From contig JAVBNU010000049.1 in assembly GCA_031551265.1 (NCBI GenBank), positions 1 through 57,014 of the forward strand: DNA of 57,014 nucleotides, read 5' to 3'. The stretch is from JAVBNU01 sp031551265 (GTDB lineage Bacteria > Cyanobacteriota > Vampirovibrionia > Gastranaerophilales > Gastranaerophilaceae). This document shows positions 7,905-16,318 of the stretch, piece by piece. Position 1 is the stretch's first letter. Every line of letters begins with the position of its first letter. Made by a program: the position numbers and the translations under genes. The notes under the pieces were generated by a model. The model was not told the DNA's origin. It saw only the letters and a program-made list of their open reading frames with translations, and did not search any database.

Positions 7905-7937
7905 GTAGGCGGGTTGAACAACTTCCTTCAACCCGCC
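7905..7937 (+). repeat. GTAG-footed REP hairpin, possible terminator
   Basis: GTAG at its foot, then GGCGGGTTGAA and TTCAACCCGCC as a perfect 11-bp stem around eight bases. It is closely related to the hairpins flanking the RAYT gene at 47.6 kb. It lies just past the metalloprotease stop and may stabilise or end its transcript. Confidence 0.7.
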
Positions 7938-8086
7938 AAATAATTAAAATCCCAAAATGTAAAGTTTTTTGAAGCACGTTAAACCGTGATTTAAAAAGCT
8001 TTCTGTAATTTTATATACTTTTTATAGCATTTTTATATACTCGTTTGTTTTTATTTAATATATACGAGTATAAGAGAATGCAAACT

Positions 8087-9784
8087 ATGAGAATTGAACT
8101 ATTCAACAATCTAACACAAAATTTCAACATAGCAGAATCGCAAACAGCAAATAATGCTATCGTAAACGAAACAAAAACAGCGTTTACAGAAAAAATTATA
8201 TCGAACACGCCTTCTTTTTCGACCTGGACATCGGCGCAACCCGGAAAATTGTTTGAAGATACGAGCAATCAAACATATATGGGCAAAGAAAGACCTAAAT
8301 TATTTGCCTGCAACGACGCCTTTTCATACTACCAGCAAATGTGCTTAGCAATGCCGCAATTATTCGGTGATGGAACAAGCACAAGCACCGGCACTGATTC
8401 GTATACAGGTGACTCCGATTTCAGCACAATCGGGCCAACAGGTACAGACATTTATACAAAACCGGACGATGGGGGCTCACATGACAAAATCGCGGTAATC
8501 GACGCATTCAATTCCAGCAATCCCGAAGTTTGTATGAACGTTGACTCTACAACCAACACAACAATGCCTCACGGCGAATTCGTAGCATCATTAATAGAAA
8601 GCCAACTCGCTGAAAACGGCCTCAACTATAGCGTTGACCGTCTTGGCGTTGACATCGTAGACGGCGTATTACAAGGCGGTGTTGAGCAAATGGATCACGT
8701 ATTGGCTAATGCAGACCAATATCGCGCAGTAAATGTTTCACTTTGCGAATACTGCGACTATGACTTAGTTTCAGCAGCTATTGGCAAAACAATAAGTTCT
8801 TCAAACCTAGCAGAAAACAAATCACTAATTATGAGCACAGTAATGAGTGACGAAGTTACAGAATTATACAGTGAATACAGCGACGTACTTAGCAGCGGCT
8901 ATTTACCTGATTTCACTGAAGAAATTTCAAGCGGCAACTTAACTCAAGCACAAGCCGAGCAAATTGAAGCATTATTAACATTACGCTATAAAGTAGAAAC
9001 CTTAGGCGAATTCTACTCTAAAGCTGATCAAGTAGCGAGCTTAGGCATACCAGTCTTTATGGCAGCCGGCAACTACGAAGACCAATTCAATTTCGGCGCA
9101 CTTCTGACAAGCAAGGTTGAATACATCGGCTCAGAAAACGAAGTCTATACAAACCCACATACAGGCGGTCAGGGCTCGTTCTCAGACAATACTTTGGTCT
9201 CTAGATACGGTAAAGAAAGCTACAGTGGCACACAAGTAATTAACGGCAAAATAGACGTAGATGGCAACGGTACAGGCGATATTGACGCGACAGGCGTTGA
9301 TTCAAGCACATTCTTTGCAACAGGTACATCTTTCGCCAGCCCCTGGGCATTAGTACAAGCACTCAATCAGGCCGACACCGGCTCAGGCACCTCAACAGCA
9401 TCAGTAAGAGCCGCATCTAACACAGCTGTCAGGACTTCTTCGGGAGGCGGCACATTGTTAGATATTATGAAAGCCGGCGGTAACAGAAGCACACAACAAG
9501 CTGCAAATACGACTAATACAACACAAAATACTACAAACACAACGACTGAATCAAGCAGCGAATCTTCCGACGGTATCCACGTTATTACAACAGGCGATAC
9601 TGCAAGATATCAGGCACTCAGAGCAAAGTACGCAGAAGCCTACGGAATAGACGTCATGAGTGAAGGCTCCAGCTACTATAGCAACGGGGTCGGCTCTACC
9701 TACAGATACTACGTTGCAGACCCGCAAGTAGTTCAAGAATATCTGGCGAACCCGTCAGCACACAAGTTTCCACAAAAAAAGTGA
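8087..9784 (+). CDS. Subtilisin-like serine protease (S8), 565 aa
   Basis: The catalytic set is complete: Asp139 (IAVIDAF), His162 (MPHGEFV), oxyanion Asn329 (MAAGN) and Ser415 (GTSFASP). The start at 8087 (MRIELFNNL) is preferred because AAGAGA lies nine bases upstream and because several other proteins here also begin M-[KR]-[IV]; ATG 8078 is an alternative. There is no Sec signal. The first 130 residues are polar and include N-T-P-S-F-S, a weak version of the Phe-Lys tag. A Thr/Asn/Ser-rich linker (about residues 470-495) leads to a short C-terminal domain. Its stop lies inside a bidirectional terminator shared with the convergent OstA-like gene. Confidence 0.88.
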   Translation: MRIELFNNLTQNFNIAESQTANNAIVNETKTAFTEKIISNTPSFSTWTSAQPGKLFEDTSNQTYMGKERPKLFACNDAFSYYQQMCLAMPQLFGDGTSTSTGTDSYTGDSDFSTIGPTGTDIYTKPDDGGSHDKIAVIDAFNSSNPEVCMNVDSTTNTTMPHGEFVASLIESQLAENGLNYSVDRLGVDIVDGVLQGGVEQMDHVLANADQYRAVNVSLCEYCDYDLVSAAIGKTISSSNLAENKSLIMSTVMSDEVTELYSEYSDVLSSGYLPDFTEEISSGNLTQAQAEQIEALLTLRYKVETLGEFYSKADQVASLGIPVFMAAGNYEDQFNFGALLTSKVEYIGSENEVYTNPHTGGQGSFSDNTLVSRYGKESYSGTQVINGKIDVDGNGTGDIDATGVDSSTFFATGTSFASPWALVQALNQADTGSGTSTASVRAASNTAVRTSSGGGTLLDIMKAGGNRSTQQAANTTNTTQNTTNTTTESSSESSDGIHVITTGDTARYQALRAKYAEAYGIDVMSEGSSYYSNGVGSTYRYYVADPQVVQEYLANPSAHKFPQKK

Positions 9785-9807
9785 GTTAATTATAACTCAC
9801 TTTTTTT
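9774..9807. terminator. Bidirectional terminator containing both convergent stops
   Basis: GTGAGTTA-ATTA-TAACTCAC hairpin with A run on the left and T run on the right. The TGA of the S8 protease gene and the TAA of the OstA-like gene both lie within the hairpin. Confidence 0.85.
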
Positions 9808-12513
9808 CTTTTTTTTATCACCCTTGTTCGTTTTACCTAAATTTTCAGGGTCATCAATAATCATCTTACCATACGGAATATCAACACTATCGCCTTTCAA
9901 TCTCAGCAGATAATTCAATGAAACTCTGCTTCTTATTGGGTCGTATCCAAGCGCAATTTTAAAATCATCAGGCCCTACAGATACGTAGAACGAATTTTCT
10001 GTAACTAATTCTTTCTCCCAGTTGTCGCGCAATAAAGCATACGAACCAACATAACCAACAGTTACAAAATCATTAATTTTCAGAGTTTCACGTAAAGTTA
10101 CGTTAGATTTACCATACATATATCTGTCAAACAACATCGGTGACTCACCGGCCTGCGCGCCTTGATAATATACAAGTGTCTGCTTCCAATTTTTGTATCT
10201 TGTACCAACATATGGACCAACCCTTGCCATACCCGCAAAATCACCCGTTCCATAGAGCGTAGCCGAGGTTTGCCCGATAACTCCGACATTTATACCAACT
10301 TTGCCGTCATCACTCCATTTAGAATAGAAATTTTTACGAGCCTCAGTTTGCCATCTGAAACGCCCGGTACCCAGATTATCGTTATAATAGTCACTTACAT
10401 AGCCGGCAGTAAATCTGTTTGTGAAATGTACACCTAAATCACTTACATTCACTCTTTTTTCATGCACTAACTGAAGCAAGTTTTCAGGCATTCTGCCACC
10501 TAGAAACCATTCATCAATATAACCATTATGCGCATATTGGAATCGTAAATTATCCGTTATTCTTTGCTGACCACGAACCATCCATTTATCATCAACTGAA
10601 CCTATATAACCTTCTGTTATATTATTTTTCGAATGGAAACGGCCGTGTACACCTATACCATAATCATTTTTTGTACTATCTGTACCCAACTGGAATACTG
10701 GCGTCACTTTCAACGCTGCACCACCGGGCACATTAACCACAAATCCATAAGGTCCGTAATATGAACCCATTTCTTTAAATGAGCCAATTTCAGGCAGCGT
10801 AGTCTCAACATATTCCTGATATTTGCTGGTTGTTAAATCCATTCGGGGAATAGTAAAAATTTTCTTGCCTTTAAAATAATAAGAAACATTTTTTACAATA
10901 ACCTGATCATGATCCTTCAAACTTTTTATATAGATTGTTTTAGCTTTCAAATGCGGATGCTGCTGGACATTAGCTTCTTCTTTTTCATAAAACTTTTTGG
11001 CATTTTCATCATCAGCCTTCGAGACAGCTTCAGGCTCAAAATATAAATGTTTCATACGAGGAGTCATGTATAGGTATTCAGCACCTTCTTTTATAGAGAA
11101 ATTACCTTCCGTAGTAACAACTTGGCCTGGATATACATAACCTTCTGTTGCCGTTATTTTATATACAGTACCTTCCGTTACAGGTTTTTCCATAAAGATG
11201 TTTTCTTCATTAAGATTAATTTTTATGAAATCACCATCAATCGTTTGATTTGTCTTAACAAGTTTAACATTACCATAACCCTTTAAGGTACTCACGTCAG
11301 TATTATAAACCATTTTGTCGGCATAAAGCTTAGAATTATCTTTAAGCAGCGTAACCACAACATCGCCGGTTGCGATAATTTCATATTTTTCAGGATAGTA
11401 CTCCAAAAATTGGCTATCAATACTTACATCAGTATTTCCGACATTATCCGCTGCATTTTCTGTTTTTTTAACTTCTTTTTTATCTTTTATCGCCACAGCA
11501 GGAGACTCCGAGGTTAAATTGACATTCAACAGCTCTTTCTCCTCACCAACAATATCAGCTCTTTGAACATTGGTCAGTGTAGTATATTCAGGCGTTTTTT
11601 CAGATTTTGATTTCGTCTGAATATCAGGTAACACAACTTTGCTCTCCACATCAGGTGTCACTGAAATATTCTTATTTTCGGCAGGTTTTTTAGAAAATAA
11701 TTGCCACTTATTTTTATTTGATTTTTTAATCTTAACATCGCTAATATCAGGAACAGATACATCTTCTTGACTGCCACCATCATACAAAACTTCTACGTTA
11801 TTTTCTGCTTTACTAAGTTCTGGCTTGCTCTTACCTGGCTTCACAGGCGCAGATTTAACATTGTCATGCTCCGAGCTTGTCCAAACATCCATCGCCGTGT
11901 CTGCTTCTACTGCGTTTTCTTCGGATTTATCTTTTTTAAACGAAAATTTTTCTTTTTTAGGTTTTATTTCAATATTTTCATCAGCTGAAGTAACAGGCAC
12001 AACAACTTCCATAACTATGTTTTCAGAATTATCTTCTACAATATTTTCAGTTTTTTCTTTTCTCCAAAAACGCCATTCTTTTTTAGGAGCCGGCTCAACT
12101 GAAATTTCAACAACATCAGTAGACGTTTTTTGCTCTATCACGACATCTTCGGCAGTATCAGCCAGATTGTTTTCCTCTTTGATTTTTCTTTTTATAAACC
12201 ACTGTTTTAAAGGCTTAATCCCCTTATCACCGGCATTTGACTCGGTCACATCAGCCGATTCGGATACTTCTTGTTCTGCAGTTTCCACATTATCTTCAGC
12301 TTTAGATTTTTTCCAAAGCATCCACTGAATTTTAGGCTTTGCTTCAGGCACAGTCTCGTTATCATCTACATTATTAACAGGAGTACCGTAATAATACTGA
12401 AGCAGCTCCGCAGCGCGTGCATTATTGCGATAACTATCGTATTCAGCGGCATACACAACTAACGACGGTACTAAACATAATATACAAATTGCAACAGTTA
12501 TCTTTTTTTTCAT
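9790..12513 (-). CDS. OstA/LptD-like outer-membrane protein, 907 aa
   Basis: A Sec signal peptide (MKKKITVAICILCLVPSL...VYAA) is followed by a long low-complexity region (about 30-360) with degenerate repeats built on W-x-x-W-K-K-x-K and acidic stretches. An OstA/LptA-like beta domain comes next (about 365-450: SIDSQFLEYYPEKYEIIATG, KLYADKMVYNTD), as does a region resembling the LptD barrel (about 540-890). LptD inserts lipopolysaccharide into the outer membrane, which fits the heptose kinase and O-antigen ligase in this window. The end is Lys-rich (KKKKKSEL) rather than the terminal Phe typical of outer-membrane barrels. It may be a divergent LptD or an OstA paralogue. The M23 gene lies 20 bases upstream in the same operon. 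Confidence 0.75.
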   Translation of the reverse strand: MKKKITVAICILCLVPSLVVYAAEYDSYRNNARAAELLQYYYGTPVNNVDDNETVPEAKPKIQWMLWKKSKAEDNVETAEQEVSESADVTESNAGDKGIKPLKQWFIKRKIKEENNLADTAEDVVIEQKTSTDVVEISVEPAPKKEWRFWRKEKTENIVEDNSENIVMEVVVPVTSADENIEIKPKKEKFSFKKDKSEENAVEADTAMDVWTSSEHDNVKSAPVKPGKSKPELSKAENNVEVLYDGGSQEDVSVPDISDVKIKKSNKNKWQLFSKKPAENKNISVTPDVESKVVLPDIQTKSKSEKTPEYTTLTNVQRADIVGEEKELLNVNLTSESPAVAIKDKKEVKKTENAADNVGNTDVSIDSQFLEYYPEKYEIIATGDVVVTLLKDNSKLYADKMVYNTDVSTLKGYGNVKLVKTNQTIDGDFIKINLNEENIFMEKPVTEGTVYKITATEGYVYPGQVVTTEGNFSIKEGAEYLYMTPRMKHLYFEPEAVSKADDENAKKFYEKEEANVQQHPHLKAKTIYIKSLKDHDQVIVKNVSYYFKGKKIFTIPRMDLTTSKYQEYVETTLPEIGSFKEMGSYYGPYGFVVNVPGGAALKVTPVFQLGTDSTKNDYGIGVHGRFHSKNNITEGYIGSVDDKWMVRGQQRITDNLRFQYAHNGYIDEWFLGGRMPENLLQLVHEKRVNVSDLGVHFTNRFTAGYVSDYYNDNLGTGRFRWQTEARKNFYSKWSDDGKVGINVGVIGQTSATLYGTGDFAGMARVGPYVGTRYKNWKQTLVYYQGAQAGESPMLFDRYMYGKSNVTLRETLKINDFVTVGYVGSYALLRDNWEKELVTENSFYVSVGPDDFKIALGYDPIRSRVSLNYLLRLKGDSVDIPYGKMIIDDPENLGKTNKGDKKKKKSEL

Positions 12514-12533
12514 ATCTCTATTCTAATTAAAAG

Positions 12534-13661
12534 TTATATATAATTCAACGGGTTAACCGGGTTACCATTTTTTCTTACCTCAAAGTGTAAATGAGGCCCG
12601 GTACTATAGCCTGTAGAGCCCTGTATACCAAGGACTTGCCCCTTAACAACATTCGCTCCGTTCGAGACCATATACTCACTCAAGTGCGCGTATAACGTCG
12701 TTATCTTCACGCCATTAATCGTACCATGGTCAACAATAACAACTTTACCATAACCTCCGTACCAACTGACAAATATGACACGTCCTGAGTTAGCCGCACG
12801 GATTTGCGCGCCCGGAGCACCGCCAATATCAATACCTGAGTGGAAAGTTCTACTTTTAAATATCGGATGAATTCTCCAGCCAAAAGGAGAGGTAATCGGG
12901 CCTGGCATCGGCTTCATAAAGCCCGACGCGATTTTGATATCATCATTAGCTTGCGAGCGGTTAATCATATCACTCAGGCTTGAGGACTGTCTCGCCAGCT
13001 CTTTTTCAGTTTTTTCATAATATGCTCTGTCGTTTCTCAAACGGTCAATCATGGACGAATTATCAGCAATTGCACGCTGGATGTTACGCTGCTGCTGATT
13101 TATATCGTTAATAGACTGGGCCAAAACCAGTCTTTCAGTCTCAATTTGACGTTTGATGGCAGCAAGCCTCTGAGCCACTCTTTTAGCTTCACTTAAGCGA
13201 ACTTTGTCTCTTTTCATAATCAAGTTTTGGTAATAAATTATATCTGAAAAAGTGTTGATATCAGTTGATGACAAAACTGCAGCAATAAGACTCATACGCT
13301 GCTTTTGATAAATCATTTTGATGCGAGCACCTGTGTCTTTTTCAAGACTGCTAAATTTAGCCTGTGCCTGCTTATGCTCCTGCTCCAGCATGCCTAAACG
13401 CACCTGCGCAGAAGTATACCGCACTTTAGAAGTTTGTAAAATATTTTCAGTCTGCTCAAGCCTGCGCTGGTTTTTGTACAATTTATTTGACTCTAAAGAC
13501 TCAAGCCATTTTAAACGCGTGATTTTTGCCTGAGTTTCTTTGTGTCGTTTCTCAAGAGTAAGCGCCGCTTCGGATGGCTGCATAAAACATGTCATTGCAA
13601 GGCATGCAATAAAAATTACGCAAATGGATTTATTTAATCTTTCCAAGCTTCCCCAAGACAA
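12534..13661 (-). CDS. M23 murein endopeptidase with coiled coil (EnvC/NlpD-like), 375 aa
   Basis: An N-terminal hydrophobic signal (about 10-32, ending near SEA-A) is followed by a long coiled coil (35-235) and a C-terminal LytM/M23 domain. The zinc motifs are present: HSGIDIG and HLHFE, with the intervening YGKVVIVDHG. The family cuts peptidoglycan cross-links or activates amidases; the coiled coil resembles EnvC and division-linked homologues. The start is TTG at 13661 with GGAG eight bases upstream, since no ATG fits better. It lies between a 34-residue membrane peptide gene (23 bases upstream) and the OstA-like gene, giving an envelope operon. Confidence 0.9.
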   Translation of the reverse strand: MSWGSLERLNKSICVIFIACLAMTCFMQPSEAALTLEKRHKETQAKITRLKWLESLESNKLYKNQRRLEQTENILQTSKVRYTSAQVRLGMLEQEHKQAQAKFSSLEKDTGARIKMIYQKQRMSLIAAVLSSTDINTFSDIIYYQNLIMKRDKVRLSEAKRVAQRLAAIKRQIETERLVLAQSINDINQQQRNIQRAIADNSSMIDRLRNDRAYYEKTEKELARQSSSLSDMINRSQANDDIKIASGFMKPMPGPITSPFGWRIHPIFKSRTFHSGIDIGGAPGAQIRAANSGRVIFVSWYGGYGKVVIVDHGTINGVKITTLYAHLSEYMVSNGANVVKGQVLGIQGSTGYSTGPHLHFEVRKNGNPVNPLNYI

Positions 13662-13684
13662 ATTAACTACTCCAATAAATTAAA

Positions 13685-13789
13685 TTAGAAACGAGCTCCT
13701 GCCATCAATAACGGGAACAAGAACATTAAAATAAAAGACAACAAAATCAACCCGATAATCATTTTTCTGTTTTTTCTCAAAAATTCCAT
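13685..13789 (-). CDS. Small membrane peptide, 34 aa
   Basis: ATG with a strong AGGGGGAAAG ribosome site encodes 34 residues starting MEFLRKNRKMIIGLILLSF and ending MAGARF. A basic N-terminus followed by one 20-residue hydrophobic helix predicts an inner-membrane peptide. It is 23 bases upstream of the M23 endopeptidase gene on the same strand, so it is probably the first gene of that operon. No family is recognised. Small single-span proteins often regulate or tether envelope enzymes; that role here is inference. Confidence 0.7.
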   Translation of the reverse strand: MEFLRKNRKMIIGLILLSFILMFLFPLLMAGARF

Positions 13790-13989
13790 CTTTCCCCCTA
13801 ATTATTGTGTGGCATATTTATATTGTACACCAAAAAAACAAGGAAGAAAGTATTTTTATACGAATGTAAAATTTTTAACATTTTTTTAAGCCAAATTCGA
13901 AAATGTAACAAAAGTAAAATTTTTCTATTTTTCTGAATTCACATACAAAATATTTACTTTATATATATAAACTATAACAAGGACAAAGT

Positions 13990-15723
13990 ATGGCAATTAA
14001 TGCAAATTATCATATTTTCAACAAGAATCTCTCTGTGGTAAACTTCGACAAGTCAACAAATATAAGCGTTGTCAACGACACAGAAACACCTGATTTAAAC
14101 TATACCATCAATGAAAATTCCACCATTGATGCAATTAATTCGGCAATAAAACAAACAAAAAATGAACTCACAAATCAGTATGGCCAACTCCAGAGCTTTA
14201 CATCACGACTCAAAGCACTGGAAGGTCAGCTTGCAATCGAACAAGATAGGCTAAAAAAAGCACAAACTCAACTAGAAACCGAACAGGCCGAATTAGCATC
14301 TTCTCAAAAAAAACTTGCAAGCAAACAACAGGAATATGACGCTATAACCAAAGCTATCGACGAAGCAACAGCAAATCAATCACACGATTTGCAGATTAAG
14401 CAGCAAAAAATTATATACCAAGCACTCGCTGAATATACAGCCGAAGAGCATGGTAACAGTTTTAATGCTTATCTACAGGAAAGACTTAAAGAAGTATGTA
14501 CAGATAAAGCGCTAACGTTTCTAATTAGCAACCTGACAAGTCAATCAGGAAACGTAATGGCTGAATTGGGCGTTTTAATGACGAACATGTACTCAACTGA
14601 AGAAAAATTTGTTACATCGCAAGCAAATTTAAACTCTATCACAGAAAATATTACAAATTTTGAAAATCAACGAAATACACTAAAGTCATCGTCAACAGCG
14701 ACTACAGCAAATATTAGTTTTATTGAAACACAGTTAATCTCTTCCGAAAATACTAAAGTTAATGCTGAAAAAAGAATAACATCGGAAGCAACTGACACGA
14801 CTAAAAGTGCAGCGGCAACTCCAGTCGAAACTGCTGCTATAGCTGATACGACTACAACTGTCCACTCTGTTAAAGCAAACACTATAGATAATACACTGCT
14901 GCAGGCGGACGTCAATAACAATAAAACACAAACTGCTGCAACTTTGGCGAATGATACCAAAGTTGCGCAAAAACCACCGGCAGCTAACACACCTCAACCG
15001 GCTATCATAAAAGCCGACAACGCAGAAGCTGCTACGAACCTGCCAAATGTTACAGAGCCAACACAAGCACAACCAATACCTGATATAGTAGAGGCAGCCG
15101 CTATAAATGGCAATAACTTGGGAATTGCCGCTATCGTAAACAATAACAACGGGGAGATACCTGAACACCTCCGGGGAAAATCACCACTGTCATTCGACTT
15201 AAACGGCGATGGTGTAAAAACGTCCGATGAGCTAATTCACTATGATATTGATGGCGACGGAACTCTTGACCGAATAAACGACTCGGCAGACGGCATTCTG
15301 TGTTTCGATGCAGATGGTAACGGTACGTCAGGAGACACAGGAGCAGAATGCTTCGGCAACAACACCGACTTGTCAAAATTCGGTATCACAACAAAATTTC
15401 GTGACGGATTTGAAGCTCTGAAAGCTTTAGCAGAATTAGAAAATCTTATCAATGGCGAAGATGACAATATTCTTGATGAAAATGATTTAAAAATTCTTGA
15501 AGATAAATATGGCTTAAAAATGAAAATCGGCGGCTACAACAGTGACGCTGTTTCATTGGCCGGGCTTGGCATAACAGGTATTAATCTCGCAACAACCAGC
15601 GAAACTCAAACACAAGACAACTTTGACGGACGCAATAACCAGCTGATGACCCAACAAGGAGCCACTTTCATAGTTAACGGAAAAGAGCAAGAGTACGCAG
15701 ATATCTGGCACACATTGTATTAA
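13990..15723 (+). CDS. Coiled-coil protein with EF-hand-type calcium loops, 577 aa
   Basis: AAGGAC precedes the ATG. Residues 45-135 form a heptad-rich coiled coil (LEGQLAIEQDRLKKAQTQ and on). A second helical part runs to about 250, followed by an Ala/Thr/Asn-rich linker (about 250-395). At 403-414 the sequence DLNGDGVKTSDE is a canonical EF-hand loop; DIDGDGTLDRIN and DADGNGTSGD follow. This block resembles the FDLNGDGV segment common in RTX-type secreted proteins. No signal peptide is present. The N-terminus has V-V-N-F-D-K, a possible weak tag. It may be a secreted or surface calcium-binding protein; the secretion route is not shown by the sequence. Confidence 0.75.
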   Translation: MAINANYHIFNKNLSVVNFDKSTNISVVNDTETPDLNYTINENSTIDAINSAIKQTKNELTNQYGQLQSFTSRLKALEGQLAIEQDRLKKAQTQLETEQAELASSQKKLASKQQEYDAITKAIDEATANQSHDLQIKQQKIIYQALAEYTAEEHGNSFNAYLQERLKEVCTDKALTFLISNLTSQSGNVMAELGVLMTNMYSTEEKFVTSQANLNSITENITNFENQRNTLKSSSTATTANISFIETQLISSENTKVNAEKRITSEATDTTKSAAATPVETAAIADTTTTVHSVKANTIDNTLLQADVNNNKTQTAATLANDTKVAQKPPAANTPQPAIIKADNAEAATNLPNVTEPTQAQPIPDIVEAAAINGNNLGIAAIVNNNNGEIPEHLRGKSPLSFDLNGDGVKTSDELIHYDIDGDGTLDRINDSADGILCFDADGNGTSGDTGAECFGNNTDLSKFGITTKFRDGFEALKALAELENLINGEDDNILDENDLKILEDKYGLKMKIGGYNSDAVSLAGLGITGINLATTSETQTQDNFDGRNNQLMTQQGATFIVNGKEQEYADIWHTLY

Positions 15724-15731
15724 CTTAGGAT

Positions 15732-16241
15732 TTATTGATCCGATTGAGTGTTATCATTTATTAAGCGTTCGAAGTCCGAAGGTTTTATATTTTGGATAAA
15801 ATCACGGAATTCCTGAGCTTCTTCTTCATCTTTCGCGCTGTCACAAGACACTGAGCCGTTGGCTAAAACATTTGCCGTCACAAATATCGGTGCATCAACC
15901 CTTATAGCAATCGCTATCGCATCAGAAGGCCTCGCATCAATAATTATTTCTTGTTTTTCATCATTAATGATAAATATATTAGCATAATAAGTCTCCTGAT
16001 CAACATCATTGATTTCAATTCGGTCGATTCGATATTTCAACTGCTGAACAAGATTAATTATTAGATCATGCGTCATAGGGCGTGTAACAACGATGTTTTC
16101 AATTTTTCTTATAATTGCACTCGCCTCAGCCGAGCCAATCCAAATCGGCAAAGCCTTTCGATTATCTTTGTCATGCAACACAACAATCGGTGATCCGGTT
16201 CGTGTGTCCAATGCTATTCCCATTACCTGCATTTCAATCAT
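15732..16241 (-). CDS. DUF151 / bifunctional nuclease (BFN) domain protein, 169 aa
   Basis: The BFN domain covers almost the whole protein: MQVMGIALDTRTGSPIVVLH, a central ALPIWIGSAEASAI, and IIDARPSDAIAIAIRVDAPI, the family's most conserved block. Members from plants have been reported to have nuclease activity; the bacterial role is unsettled. The start at 16241 (MIEMQVMG) is chosen over an upstream in-frame TTG, with a weak GAGA about nine bases before it. It lies about 78 bases downstream of clpX on the same strand, so it may be the last gene of the tig-clpP-clpX unit. Confidence 0.88.
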   Translation of the reverse strand: MIEMQVMGIALDTRTGSPIVVLHDKDNRKALPIWIGSAEASAIIRKIENIVVTRPMTHDLIINLVQQLKYRIDRIEINDVDQETYYANIFIINDEKQEIIIDARPSDAIAIAIRVDAPIFVTANVLANGSVSCDSAKDEEEAQEFRDFIQNIKPSDFERLINDNTQSDQ

Positions 16242-16318
16242 TATTTTTCTCAACTATTCGTTTGTGCCTGTAATAAACATTATAATGAATATTTCATGAA
16301 AGCCAAATAAAATATCAG

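Noticed and set aside
11825..12328. Long plus-strand frames opposite the OstA-like gene
   Set aside because: They are Ser/Phe-rich antisense shadows of the low-complexity region of the real gene.
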